Of a stretch of 64,000 nt of DNA, positions 35,950 through 44,336 are shown in pieces. Positions within the stretch are counted from its first letter, which is position 1, and each line of letters starts with the position of its first letter. The notes under the pieces were generated by a model. It had not been told where the DNA came from. It did not search any database and saw nothing but the letters and a program-made list of their open reading frames with translations. A program made the position numbers and the translations under genes. The stretch is from positions 2,480,001 through 2,544,000 of the forward strand of contig CP088295.1 of the NCBI GenBank assembly GCA_024666565.1, given 5' to 3'. The DNA comes from Svornostia abyssi. Its GTDB lineage: Bacteria; Actinomycetota; Thermoleophilia; Solirubrobacterales; Solirubrobacteraceae.

Positions 35950-37340
35950 GTGCCGGCCTCCGGCTCGAGCACCAGCTCCACCTCGGTGCCGCCTCCCGGC
36001 GCCGGGCCGATCGTCGCCCGCCCGCCGTGCCGGGCCATCCGGCCCAGGATCGATTCGCGGACGCCGTGCCGGTCAGCGGGGATGGCGTCCGGATCAAAGC
36101 CCGGCCCGCGGTCTCGCACGTCGACCTCGACGCGCCCGTCCTGCGCTTCGGCGTACACGGCGACGGGTCCGCCGCCACCGTGGCGCGCCGCGTTGACCAG
36201 GGCTTCGCGCGCGGCGCCGAGCAGCGCGTCGGTGCGGGGTGTCAGCTCGGCGTCTCCGACCATCACGAGGTCCACGTCGACGTGGTGATCGCGTTCGACG
36301 TCCTCGACCGTCGCCTCCAGCGCCGCCGCCAGCGTCCGCGGCGCGCCGTCGATGGGCGTCCGGCCGCTCAGCCAGCGGCGCAGCTCGCGCTCCTGGTGGC
36401 GGGCGAGTTGGGTGACGGCGCGGGGGTCGTCGGCGCGCTGCTGCAGCAGCGCGAGGGTCTGGAGCACGGAGTCGTGCAGGTGCGCGGCCATCTCCGCCCG
36501 TTCCTGGTTGCGGATGCGCTCGGCGCGCTCGGTGTCGCGTGAGCGCACCAGCCGGACGATCGTCGGGGCGAAGATGACCCCGAGCACCGCGGCGGCCACG
36601 AAGGCGGCCACCAGCGCGTCCCGTGCGGCGCCGAGGACGCCCGTGAACTCGAGGAAGACCAGCGCCGCGGCGATCACGAGCGCCACGCCCACGCCGGTGC
36701 GGGAGACGGTCTCGCGTCGCGTTTCCCGCCGCGGGCGCGGCGCGGCGGGGGTCGCGATGGCGGGCTCTGTGCGGCTGCGTCGCCAGAGCAGCGCGGCGCC
36801 GCCGGCCACGAGCGCCGCCGGCCAGACCACCGCGTCACCGATCCACAGGCCGGTCTCGCGGATCGCCAGGAGCGTGGCGAGTGCGAGCAGGCTCACCCCG
36901 AACGCGACCGCGAGGATGCTGCGTGCCGGGCGCGACGCGGCGGCGCCGTCGCTCCGGCGGACCGGCAGGAGCACCCAGCCGAGGGCGTAGAGCCCGACGC
37001 TGAGGCCGCCCAGGATCACGCCGAGCGCGAAGGCGATCCGCACGATCGCGGGCTCCACGCCGAGTGTCTCGGCCAACCCGGCGCAGACACCGCCCAGCCA
37101 CCTGCGCTCAGGGTCGCGATGCAGCCCCGTGCCTGACGGCGCGTCCACGGGGTCGTCGGGCCGGGGCTGCAGTCCCGCAGTGAGCAGGATGGCGCCGAGC
37201 GTCGCAGCGACCGCGGGCCCGAGCACGGCGGCGCTGAACGTCGCGCCGCCGGTCGAGCTGACCAGCAGCAGCGAGCCCAGCGCCAGCAGCGCCAGGCCCG
37301 CGACCACCGAGACGGCGTCGACGCGCTCAGCCCGACGCAC
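35946..37340 (-). CDS. Membrane sensor histidine kinase with PspC domain
   Basis: 464 residues from GTG 37340, which has GAGGAGGA upstream. Order: two membrane helices (about 10-60), a PspC domain (HRDPERRWLGGVCAGLAETLGV..ALGWVLLPV, about 75-135), further membrane helices to about 265, then a HisKA_3 dimerisation helix with the phosphoacceptor in AAHLHDSVLQTLALLQQ and a GHKL ATPase domain (EALVNAARHGGG N box, DRGPGFD). The combination PspC-kinase plus NarL-type regulator is an envelope-stress signalling pair in actinobacteria. It overlaps the upstream PspC/LiaF gene by 14 bp and the regulator by 4 bp, so all three are one operon. Confidence 0.9.
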   Translation of the reverse strand: MRRAERVDAVSVVAGLALLALGSLLLVSSTGGATFSAAVLGPAVAATLGAILLTAGLQPRPDDPVDAPSGTGLHRDPERRWLGGVCAGLAETLGVEPAIVRIAFALGVILGGLSVGLYALGWVLLPVRRSDGAAASRPARSILAVAFGVSLLALATLLAIRETGLWIGDAVVWPAALVAGGAALLWRRSRTEPAIATPAAPRPRRETRRETVSRTGVGVALVIAAALVFLEFTGVLGAARDALVAAFVAAAVLGVIFAPTIVRLVRSRDTERAERIRNQERAEMAAHLHDSVLQTLALLQQRADDPRAVTQLARHQERELRRWLSGRTPIDGAPRTLAAALEATVEDVERDHHVDVDLVMVGDAELTPRTDALLGAAREALVNAARHGGGGPVAVYAEAQDGRVEVDVRDRGPGFDPDAIPADRHGVRESILGRMARHGGRATIGPAPGGGTEVELVLEPEAGT

Positions 37341-38475
37341 GGTCCTCCTCGCACGCGGGCTGGGTCGGGACCTCGCGGTCGCGGTCGTCGTCCCACCCGC
37401 GGTCCGGGCCGTCCCACTCACGCTCGCGGTCGCGGTAGTCCACCGTGACGACGCCGACGCCGGCCTCGGCGTCGAGGAGCACCCGCGGCGTGCCCGCCGG
37501 GCGGCGGGGGACGTCCTCCCAGTCGACCGCCAGGCCGCCGCTCTCGGCGTCGAACACCTGCACGGCGCCGGCGCCCACCTCGGCGCGGCTCGCCACGCAC
37601 GTGTCTGGGTCGACGAGCAGGAGCGCCTGGCCGGCGCCCACGCGCAGGTTCACCGCGGTGTCCCCGTCGGGGAGGTCGGCGCCGCGCAGGTCGACGACGA
37701 GCCGCCCGGCGCCGAGTTCGTACGCGCCGCGGATGTCGGCCGCGGTCGCCGGGCGATACGTGCGCTCGCCCAGGCCGCCGGTGAGATCGAGGTCGCTCGC
37801 CTCGGCGGCCGCCAGCGGCAGCGCAAGCGCGAGCGCGGGCAGGATGAGGAACCGCACGGGGCGGACGAACGCCCCGGCGAGCAGCGCGACGCCTGCGGCG
37901 ATGACGACGCCGGCCACGATCCAGCCCGCGTCGGTCGCCCCCGCGTAGAACGAGAGGCCGGCGAGGACCGCGCAGCCGATGAGCACGAGCACGCCGAACA
38001 GGCTGCGCCGCGCGATGTCGGCGGGGCGGCCCGTGACGCCTTCACCGGAGACGACCCACCAGGCGCCGAGTCCCAGCAACGCGAGGAACGCGATCGGGAT
38101 CAGCGGGCCGAACAGCCAGAACCCGACCCCGCTGATGAGGACGAGCCCGGCGACCACGAGGACCACGACGCCGGTGACGGTGGCCAGGCGGCCGCGCGCC
38201 CGGTCGTCGGCGGGCTCGCCGGGCGCGGCGTCGTCGGGCATGAGGAGCAGACCGGCGACGTACAGCAGCGCGCCCGCCCCGCCGGCGAGGACGAGGACGA
38301 CCGCCACGACGCGCACGACGAGGGCGTCGAGGCCGAGCGTGCGGGCGACGCCGCCGCACACGCCGCCGATGACCCGGTCGTCGGCGGCGCGGCGCAGGGG
38401 TGGGCGGGACGCCGCCTCGGGCTCGGGCGGTGGAGGCGTGGGCTGCTCGGCGGTGGGGTCGGTCTGGTCGTCCAT
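37327..38475 (-). CDS. PspC/LiaF-like membrane protein with C-terminal toastrack-type domain
   Basis: 382 residues. A Pro/Glu-rich cytosolic start, then a PspC domain (LRRAADDRVIGGVCGGVARTLGLDALVVR, core RVIGGVCGGVARTLG) with its first helix, 5-6 more membrane helices to about 225, then a beta-repeat domain outside (about 240-365: LDLTGGLGERTY, GRLVVDLRGADLPDG, VNLRVGAGQALLLVD, AEVGAGAVQVFD, VLLDAEAGVGVVTVDY) like LiaF and DUF4097 'toastrack' domains. LiaF inhibits its kinase in Bacillus; the same role is inferred. ATG at 38475 has GCAGGAG upstream. First gene of the operon. Confidence 0.85.
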   Translation of the reverse strand: MDDQTDPTAEQPTPPPPEPEAASRPPLRRAADDRVIGGVCGGVARTLGLDALVVRVVAVVLVLAGGAGALLYVAGLLLMPDDAAPGEPADDRARGRLATVTGVVVLVVAGLVLISGVGFWLFGPLIPIAFLALLGLGAWWVVSGEGVTGRPADIARRSLFGVLVLIGCAVLAGLSFYAGATDAGWIVAGVVIAAGVALLAGAFVRPVRFLILPALALALPLAAAEASDLDLTGGLGERTYRPATAADIRGAYELGAGRLVVDLRGADLPDGDTAVNLRVGAGQALLLVDPDTCVASRAEVGAGAVQVFDAESGGLAVDWEDVPRRPAGTPRVLLDAEAGVGVVTVDYRDREREWDGPDRGWDDDRDREVPTQPACEEDRASG

Positions 38476-38537
38476 GGTGAACTCCTGCGGGTGGGGGAAC
38501 ACCGCAGACGATGCGGGCCGGGAGGCCGTCGCACCAT

Positions 38538-38564
38538 GGGGAATCTCCCCTAGGGGACGTTCCC
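38538..38564. promoter_or_regulatory. Tandem GGGGA-N3-TCCC boxes before the PspC operon
   Basis: GGGGA-ATC-TCCCC (38538-38550) and GGGGA-CGT-TCCC (38553-38564) are two direct copies of a short palindrome, 15 bp apart; between them TCCCCTAGGGGA forms a further 12-bp palindrome. They lie about 65 bp upstream of the PspC/LiaF start and 90 bp before the divergent ftsE. Spacing of about one and a half helical turns would suit a dimeric LuxR-type regulator. Confidence 0.45.
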
Positions 38565-38653
38565 TGATCGTCGTGACGGCGCGCTGCATTCCTGCAAGAG
38601 GGCCTGCACAGCATCGGGATTTCGGGGGTCCACCGCTAGCCTGTGCCGTCGAT

Positions 38654-39556
38654 ATGCCCGCTTCTGAACGCATCCGACACCGTCCGGAGCACGCCCGCCG
38701 GCGCGCTCAGGGCCAGCCCGTCGCGCCCCCGGCGCGGTCGGCTGCCACCCCGCCCGATCCCCGCAACGTGATCGAGTTCCGGGACGTCACGAAGGCGTAC
38801 CCCGGCACGGATGTGGGCCTGGAAGGCGCGACGTTCAACGTGCGCCGCGGCGAGTTCGTCTTCCTGGTGGGCTCCACCGGCTCGGGCAAGTCCACGATCA
38901 TGCGGCTGCTCATCAAGGAGCGCGAGCCCACGAGTGGCGAGATCCGCGTCGCGGGCCGCAACCTGGCCGACCTCAAGCACAAGCAGGTCCCGTACTACCG
39001 CCGCAATCTCGGCGTCGTGTTCCAGGACTTCAAGCTCCTGCCGAACCGCACCGTGTACGACAACGTCGCGTATGCGCTGTCGGCGACGGGCGCGTCGCGC
39101 AAGGAGATCCGCGCCAAGGTGCCGGACATCCTGCGCCTCACGGGCCTGGCGACGAAGCTCCACAACTACCCCGATCAGCTCTCCGGTGGCGAGCAGCAGC
39201 GCGTCAGCGTGGCGCGCGCGTTCGTCAACCACCCGCCGCTCCTGCTGGCCGACGAGCCGACGGGCAACCTCGATCCCAAGACGTCCATCGGGATCATGCA
39301 GCTGCTCTACCGGATCAACCGCACGGGCACGACCGTCGTCGTCGCCACGCACGACGCGCAGCTCGTCAATCGGGCGCGCCGCCGCGTCATCGAGCTGCAC
39401 GCCGGCCGGATCGTCCGCGACGAGGCCACCGGCCTGTACGCGCCGACGGAGCAGAGCACGAAGGAGTTCGGCGCGATGATCAAGCCGCCGACGGACGAGT
39501 TCCAGGCGATCATGGACTCGACGTTCCCGGCCGACGTCCCGCCCCGGGAGAGCTAG
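38654..39556 (+). CDS. ftsE: Cell-division ABC ATPase FtsE
   Basis: 300 residues, about 70 longer than the usual FtsE because of a Pro/Ala-rich N-terminal tail (1-40) and a C-terminal extension. Walker [11 protein letters not shown] loop [14 protein letters not shown], signature [14 protein letters not shown], Walker [14 protein letters not shown], switch THDAQLV. With FtsX it controls peptidoglycan hydrolases at the septum. ATG at 38654 is 11 nt after TAGCCT (38637-38642). The ftsX start follows 2 nt after its stop. Confidence 0.95.
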   Translation: MPASERIRHRPEHARRRAQGQPVAPPARSAATPPDPRNVIEFRDVTKAYPGTDVGLEGATFNVRRGEFVFLVGSTGSGKSTIMRLLIKEREPTSGEIRVAGRNLADLKHKQVPYYRRNLGVVFQDFKLLPNRTVYDNVAYALSATGASRKEIRAKVPDILRLTGLATKLHNYPDQLSGGEQQRVSVARAFVNHPPLLLADEPTGNLDPKTSIGIMQLLYRINRTGTTVVVATHDAQLVNRARRRVIELHAGRIVRDEATGLYAPTEQSTKEFGAMIKPPTDEFQAIMDSTFPADVPPRES

Positions 39557-39558
39557 CC

Positions 39559-40446
39559 ATGTTCTTCGTCCGCGAGGCGTGGCGCTCGCTGCAGCGCAAC
39601 GCCGTTCCGTCCTTCGCCGCGATGGCCTCCGTCGTCGTCACGATGCTCGTGCTCGGGGTCTTCATCCCGATCATCCAGGCGACCACCGGCGCCGCCAACG
39701 AGGTGCGCAGCAAGGTGCTCGTCGACGTCTACCTCAAGACGAACGCGAAGGACGCCGACGTCGAGCGCGTCCGCCAGGTCCTCGCCGAGGACACGCCGCA
39801 TGTCGGCAACGTGACGTTCGTCAGCAAGGCCGACGCGTACGCCGAGGAGAAGAAGCGCAATCCCGAGGCGTACGAGCTGCTGGGCTCCAACCCGCTGCCG
39901 GACACGTTCCGCGTGACCCCGGACAAGCCGGAGAACGTGCAGGCGCTCCGCGACGCGCTGGCGCCGCTGACCGCCAGCGGGGCGCGGACGACGACCGACC
40001 CGGCGATCGAAGAGGTCCGCAACCGGCGTGAGGAGACGGACAAGATCCTCTCCGCGACGCGCGTGGTGAAGCTCACCGTCGGCGTGCTGGCCGTCCTGCT
40101 CGTCCTGGCGAGCGTGCTGCTCATCGCCAACACCATCCGCCTGTCGCTCTTCGCGCGGCGGCGCGAGGTCGAGGTCATGAAGCTCGTCGGCGCGACGGAC
40201 TGGTTCATCCGCTGGCCGTTCATCATCGAGGGCATCCTCGTCGGCGCGATGGGCGGGATCATGGCGGTGCTGCTGCTCGGGGTGGGCAAGGTCGCGCTCC
40301 TCGATCCGCTGGCCGCCGACTTCGCGCTGCTGAGCTCGCCGGAGACCATCAACTTCGCGCTGCTCATCGCGGTGATCCTGGGAGCGAGCGTCGGCGTCGC
40401 CGCGCTCGGGTCCGGCCTGTCACTTCGCCGCTTCCTGCGGGTTTAG
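39559..40446 (+). CDS. ftsX: Cell-division membrane protein FtsX
   Basis: 295 residues. Four membrane segments: about 20-42, then a large extracellular loop (45-165, which binds hydrolase regulators in other species), then about 172-194, 218-242 and 265-287. Landmarks are LVDVYLKTNAKDADVERV, FRVTPDKPENVQALRDAL and RREVEVMKLVGATDWFIRWPF (core EVMKLVGATDWFIR) in the cytosolic turn. Forms the FtsEX complex. A hairpin at 40462-40488 follows. Confidence 0.94.
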   Translation: MFFVREAWRSLQRNAVPSFAAMASVVVTMLVLGVFIPIIQATTGAANEVRSKVLVDVYLKTNAKDADVERVRQVLAEDTPHVGNVTFVSKADAYAEEKKRNPEAYELLGSNPLPDTFRVTPDKPENVQALRDALAPLTASGARTTTDPAIEEVRNRREETDKILSATRVVKLTVGVLAVLLVLASVLLIANTIRLSLFARRREVEVMKLVGATDWFIRWPFIIEGILVGAMGGIMAVLLLGVGKVALLDPLAADFALLSSPETINFALLIAVILGASVGVAALGSGLSLRRFLRV

Positions 40447-40461
40447 ATTCGTTGAGGCGAC

Positions 40462-40488
40462 GGAGGGCTGCCCTTTAGGTGGCCCTCC
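40462..40488 (+). terminator. Hairpin between ftsX and ctpA
   Basis: GGAGGGC (40462-40468) pairs with GCCCTCC (40482-40488) around a 13-nt loop containing CCTTTAGG. The TAGCCT box for the next gene starts at its last bases. Confidence 0.45.
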
Positions 40489-40502
40489 TAGCCTCGATCA
40501 TC

Positions 40503-41696
40503 ATGTCCCGCCCCCGCTGGTCCACGCTTCTTTTCGTCTTGCTGCTGCCGGTCGTCCTGGTGGCCGGCATCTGGCTGGGCGGGCACCCGACGGCGCTGCC
40601 CGGCCCGGTCCGCGACCTGCTCGTCGACGACCAGGTCGCGGTGGTGGCCGAGGCCATGGACCGGGTGGGCGACGACTACTACCGCAAGGTCTCCGACGAC
40701 GACCTCGCCGACGCGGCCGTGGGCGGGATGGTCTCGTCGCTGAAGGACCGCTTCAGCGCGTACTTCGACCCGAAGGAGTACGCGAGTTACCAGGACGCGA
40801 CGAACAGCCAGTTCAGCGGCGTGGGTCTCGGCGTGCAGGGTGACGACGCGGGGCTGCGGATCGCGACCGTCTACGACGACTCGCCGGCGAAGAAGGCCGG
40901 GCTGAAGGAGGGCGACGTCATCGTCGCCGCCAACGGCCGCTCGCTGAAGGGCCGGCCCGAGGAGGCGTCGACCGCGCTCATCAAGGGCCCGGCGGGGACC
41001 GAGGTGACGCTGACGGTCAAGCGCGGTGACCGCGAGTTCGAGAAGAAGATGAAGCGCGCGCGGATCGTCGTCCCCGCGGTCGACAGCCGCACCGTCAAGA
41101 CGCCGGACGGCGAGGTGGCCGTCATCAGCCTGGCGTCGTTCTCCAGCGGGGCGCACGGCGAGCTGTACGCCGCCATCCAGCAGGCCGAGAAGGACGGGGC
41201 CAAGGGCATCGTCTTCGACCTGCGCGGCAACCCCGGCGGCCTCGTGAGCGAAGCGCGGCTCGTGGCCAGCGCGTTCCTCGAGGACGGCCCGATCGTGACC
41301 ACGCGCGGGCGCAACGTGCCGACCCGCACGCTTGACGCCACGGGCGACCCGGTCGCGCCGAAGATCCCCGTCGTGGTGCTGGTCGACAAGGGCAGCGCCT
41401 CGGCCGCGGAGATCGTGGCGGGCGCGCTGCAGGACCGCGACCGCGCGACGCTCGTCGGTGAGGCGACGTACGGCAAGGGGGTCTTCCAGGAGGTCACGCC
41501 GCTGCGCAACGGCGGCGCGCTCGACATCACCGTGGGCCGCTACTTCACGCCGAAGGGCCGCAACCTCGGCGGGGGCGGCGTGGCTCGCGGCGAGGGGCTG
41601 CAGCCGGACGTCAAGGCCAAGGACGACGCGAAGACGGAAGCCGACGAGGCGCTGAACCGCGCCGTGCGCGAGCTGCGCTCCGACCTGTCGTCGTGA
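40503..41696 (+). CDS. ctpA: C-terminal processing peptidase, S41 family
   Basis: 397 residues. N-terminal membrane anchor (RWSTLLFVLLLPVVLVAGIWLGG), a helical region, a PDZ domain (about 105-185: GVGLGVQGDDAGLRIATVYDDSPAKKAGLKEGDVIVAANG, core SPAKKAGLKEGDVIVAANG) and the S41 catalytic core with the nucleophile in VDKGSASAAEIVAGAL and the general-base Lys in GEATYGKGVFQ. Acts outside the membrane on envelope proteins. ATG at 40503 is 8 nt after TAGCCT (40489-40494). Its position after ftsEX is conserved in many actinobacteria and Firmicutes. Overlaps rnr by four bases. Confidence 0.92.
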   Translation: MSRPRWSTLLFVLLLPVVLVAGIWLGGHPTALPGPVRDLLVDDQVAVVAEAMDRVGDDYYRKVSDDDLADAAVGGMVSSLKDRFSAYFDPKEYASYQDATNSQFSGVGLGVQGDDAGLRIATVYDDSPAKKAGLKEGDVIVAANGRSLKGRPEEASTALIKGPAGTEVTLTVKRGDREFEKKMKRARIVVPAVDSRTVKTPDGEVAVISLASFSSGAHGELYAAIQQAEKDGAKGIVFDLRGNPGGLVSEARLVASAFLEDGPIVTTRGRNVPTRTLDATGDPVAPKIPVVVLVDKGSASAAEIVAGALQDRDRATLVGEATYGKGVFQEVTPLRNGGALDITVGRYFTPKGRNLGGGGVARGEGLQPDVKAKDDAKTEADEALNRAVRELRSDLSS

Positions 41697-43437
41697 GCCG
41701 CCGGGACGCGTCGCCGGGCCGGCAGGCCGTCGGCGTGGTGAAGTCCAAAGGCCGGTTTCTCGTCATCGAGCCGCTGTTCGAGCGCGGCCGGCCGATCACG
41801 GTCGAGCGCGACAAGCGCTACGCCCTCGGCGACCTGGTGGTCGCACGCTTCGGGGGCGCGGCAGCGGCGGCAAGGCGAAGATCGTCAAGCGGCTGGGCAA
41901 GCCCGACAACGCGTCGGCGGTGCTCGAGGCGCTCATGCTCGACCGCGGGCTGCGCCGGCGCTTCGACCCCGTCGTCGAGCGGCGCGCCGCCGAGTCCCGT
42001 GACCAGGGCGGGCACCGGCCCGACGTCCAGCGCCGCGACCTGCGCGACCTGCCGACGTTCACGATCGACCCCTCGACCGCGAAGGACTTCGACGACGCGG
42101 TGAGCGCGCAGCGCCTGGACGGCGGCGGGATCCGCGTGTGGGTGCACATCGCGGACGTCAGCGCGTACGTCGAGCCCCGCTCGCCGGTCGACCGCGAGGC
42201 GATGCGTCGCAGCACCAGCGTGTACGTCCCCGGGCGGGTCGAGCCGATGCTGCCCGAGGCGCTCAGCAACGACGCGTGCTCGCTCGTGCCCGGGCAGGAC
42301 CGCCTCGCCGTCACGACCGAGCTCGACCTGCAGCGGGGTCGCTGCGAACGCGTCTCGTTCTATCGCTCCGTCATTCGCAGCGACGCCCGCTTGGACTACG
42401 ACCGCGTCGACCGGATCTTCGCGGGCACCGAGCGCGCCGAGGAGCCGTGGGCCGAACCGCTCGCCGCAGCACGCGAGGCCGCGTCAGCGCTGCACGAGGC
42501 CCGGCTGCACACGAGCGCGCTGGAGCTGAGCACCACCGAGCCCGAGTTTCTCTTCGACCCGACCGGCCGTGTGCGCAAGCAGGTCGAGAGCGAGCAGACC
42601 GAGTCGCACCGCGTGATCGAGCACCTCATGATCGCGACGAACGAGCAGGTCGCGACGCTGCTGAGCGGCCGGGGCGTCCCCGCGCTGTTCCGGGTGCACG
42701 AGCGGCCGGAGGGCGAGGCGGTGCGCCGGCTCGTCGCGCAGCTGGAGTCGCTGGACGTCGCGACACCGCCGGTCCCCGACGCGATCTCCCCCGAGCAGGC
42801 GGCCATCCTGGTCGCGGAGTGCTCGCGGCTCGTCGATGAGCACGTCCGCCGCACCGGCCACGGTCGGATCGGCCTGACGTACCTCGTCCTGCGCGCGCTG
42901 AAGCAGGCGCACTACCACCCGCGCGACACCGGGCACCAGGGGCTGGGCCTGCAGCACTACTGCCACTTCACCTCGCCGATCCGCCGCTACCCCGACCTGA
43001 TCTGCCACCGGGCGCTGCTCGCGGCCGTCGGGGGTGGGGAGGACGCGCCGCGCGCCGACGACATGGACGACGCTGCGGAGTGGACGAGCATGCGCGAGCG
43101 CCTGGCGATGACGATCGAGCGCGACGCCGACCGGGTCGCGCGGTGCTTCCTGCTCGAGCGCCAGCTGCGCGAGGGCGACGACGGGCCGTTCGAGGGCGAG
43201 GTGACGGGCGTGATCGGCGCGGGCGCGTTCGTCCGGTTCGCCGGTGGCCACGAGGGACTGCTGCCCGTCCGGCACCTGCGCGGCGACTGGTGGGAGCTCA
43301 ACGAGGAGGGGACGATCCTCCACGCGGCGCAGAGCGGCCGCCGCATCCGGCTCGGAGAGACGGTCAGCGTGGAGGTCGACCGGGTCGACGCGCCGCGCGG
43401 GCGCGTCGACCTGATCCCAGCGGGTGGGCGCTTCTAG
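41693..43437 (+). CDS. rnr: Ribonuclease R/II family exoribonuclease (one-base frameshift)
   Basis: With one G added to the G5 run at 41852-41856, the frame from GTG 41693 joins the main open frame, giving 581 residues. Order: N-terminal cold-shock-like strand region (GVVKSKGRFLVIEPLF), RNB catalytic domain with the metal aspartates in TIDPSTAKDFDDAVS and HIADVSAYV, family blocks GRVEPMLPEALSNDACSL and HYCHFTSPIRRYPDLICHR, and a C-terminal S1 domain (VTGVIGAGAFVRFAGGHEGLLP). Degrades RNA 3' to 5'. Compact compared with E. coli RNase R. Start overlaps the ctpA stop (GTGA). Confidence 0.92.
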
Positions 43438-43442
43438 ATCGT

Positions 43443-44201
43443 CTAACGGCGGCGGACCGGATCGACGTACACGTCGTCGATCGTGATCGGCGCGCCCTGC
43501 GCGGTGATGCGCAGCGCCAGCGTGCCGCCGGTCAGCAGCGGCAGGCCCGAGAGCGTGAGGATCTGGTGCGTGGGCTTCCAGTCGCGGTTGGGCATGACGA
43601 CGCCGAGCGTCGCGCCGGCCAGGATCCCGTCCTCGTTCGGGTAGAGGATCTCCACGCGGGCGCCCGCGAGGAACGGCAGCTTGCCGCCCTTCGTGAACAG
43701 GCGCGCGGTCGGGTGCGTGAGGCCCGCGCACAGCGGCGGGGTCACGACGGATGCGCCCTTGGGGAGGTACAGCGCGCGGTGATCGCTCGCGGCGGTGACC
43801 TTCCAGGGCTCGTTGTCCTCGACGATCGTGGCGCCACCGGAGACGGCCCAGCCGTCCAGCGTGCCCTCGAAGTCGCCGCCCGGGACGAGGGTGTAGTTCG
43901 CGTTGTCACCCCAGCGGGCGAACGGCTGCGACATCGCCTGGTCGCAGTCGCCGCCGGGTGTGATGGTGCCCACGGCGTCCTCCGCGGCCTTCAGGGTGCT
44001 GCTCACATCGCCCGTGGCGAGGGAGTCGGTCGCGGCAGGCGCGGCCTGGCCGACGGCGCCGGTGGCGGACTTCAGGGTCGAGCCGGTCGCGCCAGGAAGC
44101 GAGCCGAGCAGGCTCTTGGAAGCGCTGGCGGGGGCTGCGGCACCGCCGATCGCTGCCAGGGCGGCAGCGGAGGCGATGAGTATGCGTGACATCCGTGTCA
44201 T
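43443..44201 (-). CDS. Secreted jelly-roll-like protein, paralogue of the gene at 23860
   Basis: 252 residues. Signal peptide MSRILIASAAALAAIGGAAAPASA; then a low-complexity Ala/Ser/Thr linker (to about 90) and a beta-rich domain with VPGGDFEGTLDGWAVSGG, NEPWKVTAASDHRALYLP, LTHPTARLFTKG and the end PITIDDVYVDPVRRR. The same blocks, in the same order, occur in the 197-residue product at 23860. ATG at 44201 has AGGAG 5 nt upstream. Convergent with rnr (gap 5 bp). Likely surface or extracellular; no enzyme motif. Confidence 0.8.
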   Translation of the reverse strand: MTRMSRILIASAAALAAIGGAAAPASASKSLLGSLPGATGSTLKSATGAVGQAAPAATDSLATGDVSSTLKAAEDAVGTITPGGDCDQAMSQPFARWGDNANYTLVPGGDFEGTLDGWAVSGGATIVEDNEPWKVTAASDHRALYLPKGASVVTPPLCAGLTHPTARLFTKGGKLPFLAGARVEILYPNEDGILAGATLGVVMPNRDWKPTHQILTLSGLPLLTGGTLALRITAQGAPITIDDVYVDPVRRR

Positions 44202-44253
44202 GAAAACTCCTGGTGGTGAGTAGGAGGCACAGGAACGGACACCCGTGGGGGCC

Positions 44254-44291
44254 GCGCAGGCAGCCGGTAGGAAATCCGTCTGAGACTGCGC
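44254..44291 (+). promoter_or_regulatory. Structured leader element before HD-GYP gene 1
   Basis: GGTAGGAAATCCGTCTG (44266-44282) is flanked by GCGCAG (44254-44259) and CTGCGC (44286-44291), a 6-bp stem; an inner CAG/CTG pair (44261-44263 with 44280-44282) is possible. The same 17-mer, with one change, precedes the second HD-GYP gene inside a stem of different sequence. It ends 54 nt before the GTG start. Could be a structured RNA or a protein-binding site. Confidence 0.5.
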
Positions 44292-44336
44292 CGGGGGTTC
44301 ACGGCGTGGACACCTGTTGCCGATTTCCGGTGTGCA

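Noticed and set aside
44276..44292. CTGAGA reminiscent of a thiamine pyrophosphate riboswitch
   Set aside because: The rest of the conserved TPP core is absent and the second HD-GYP leader lacks CTGAGA.
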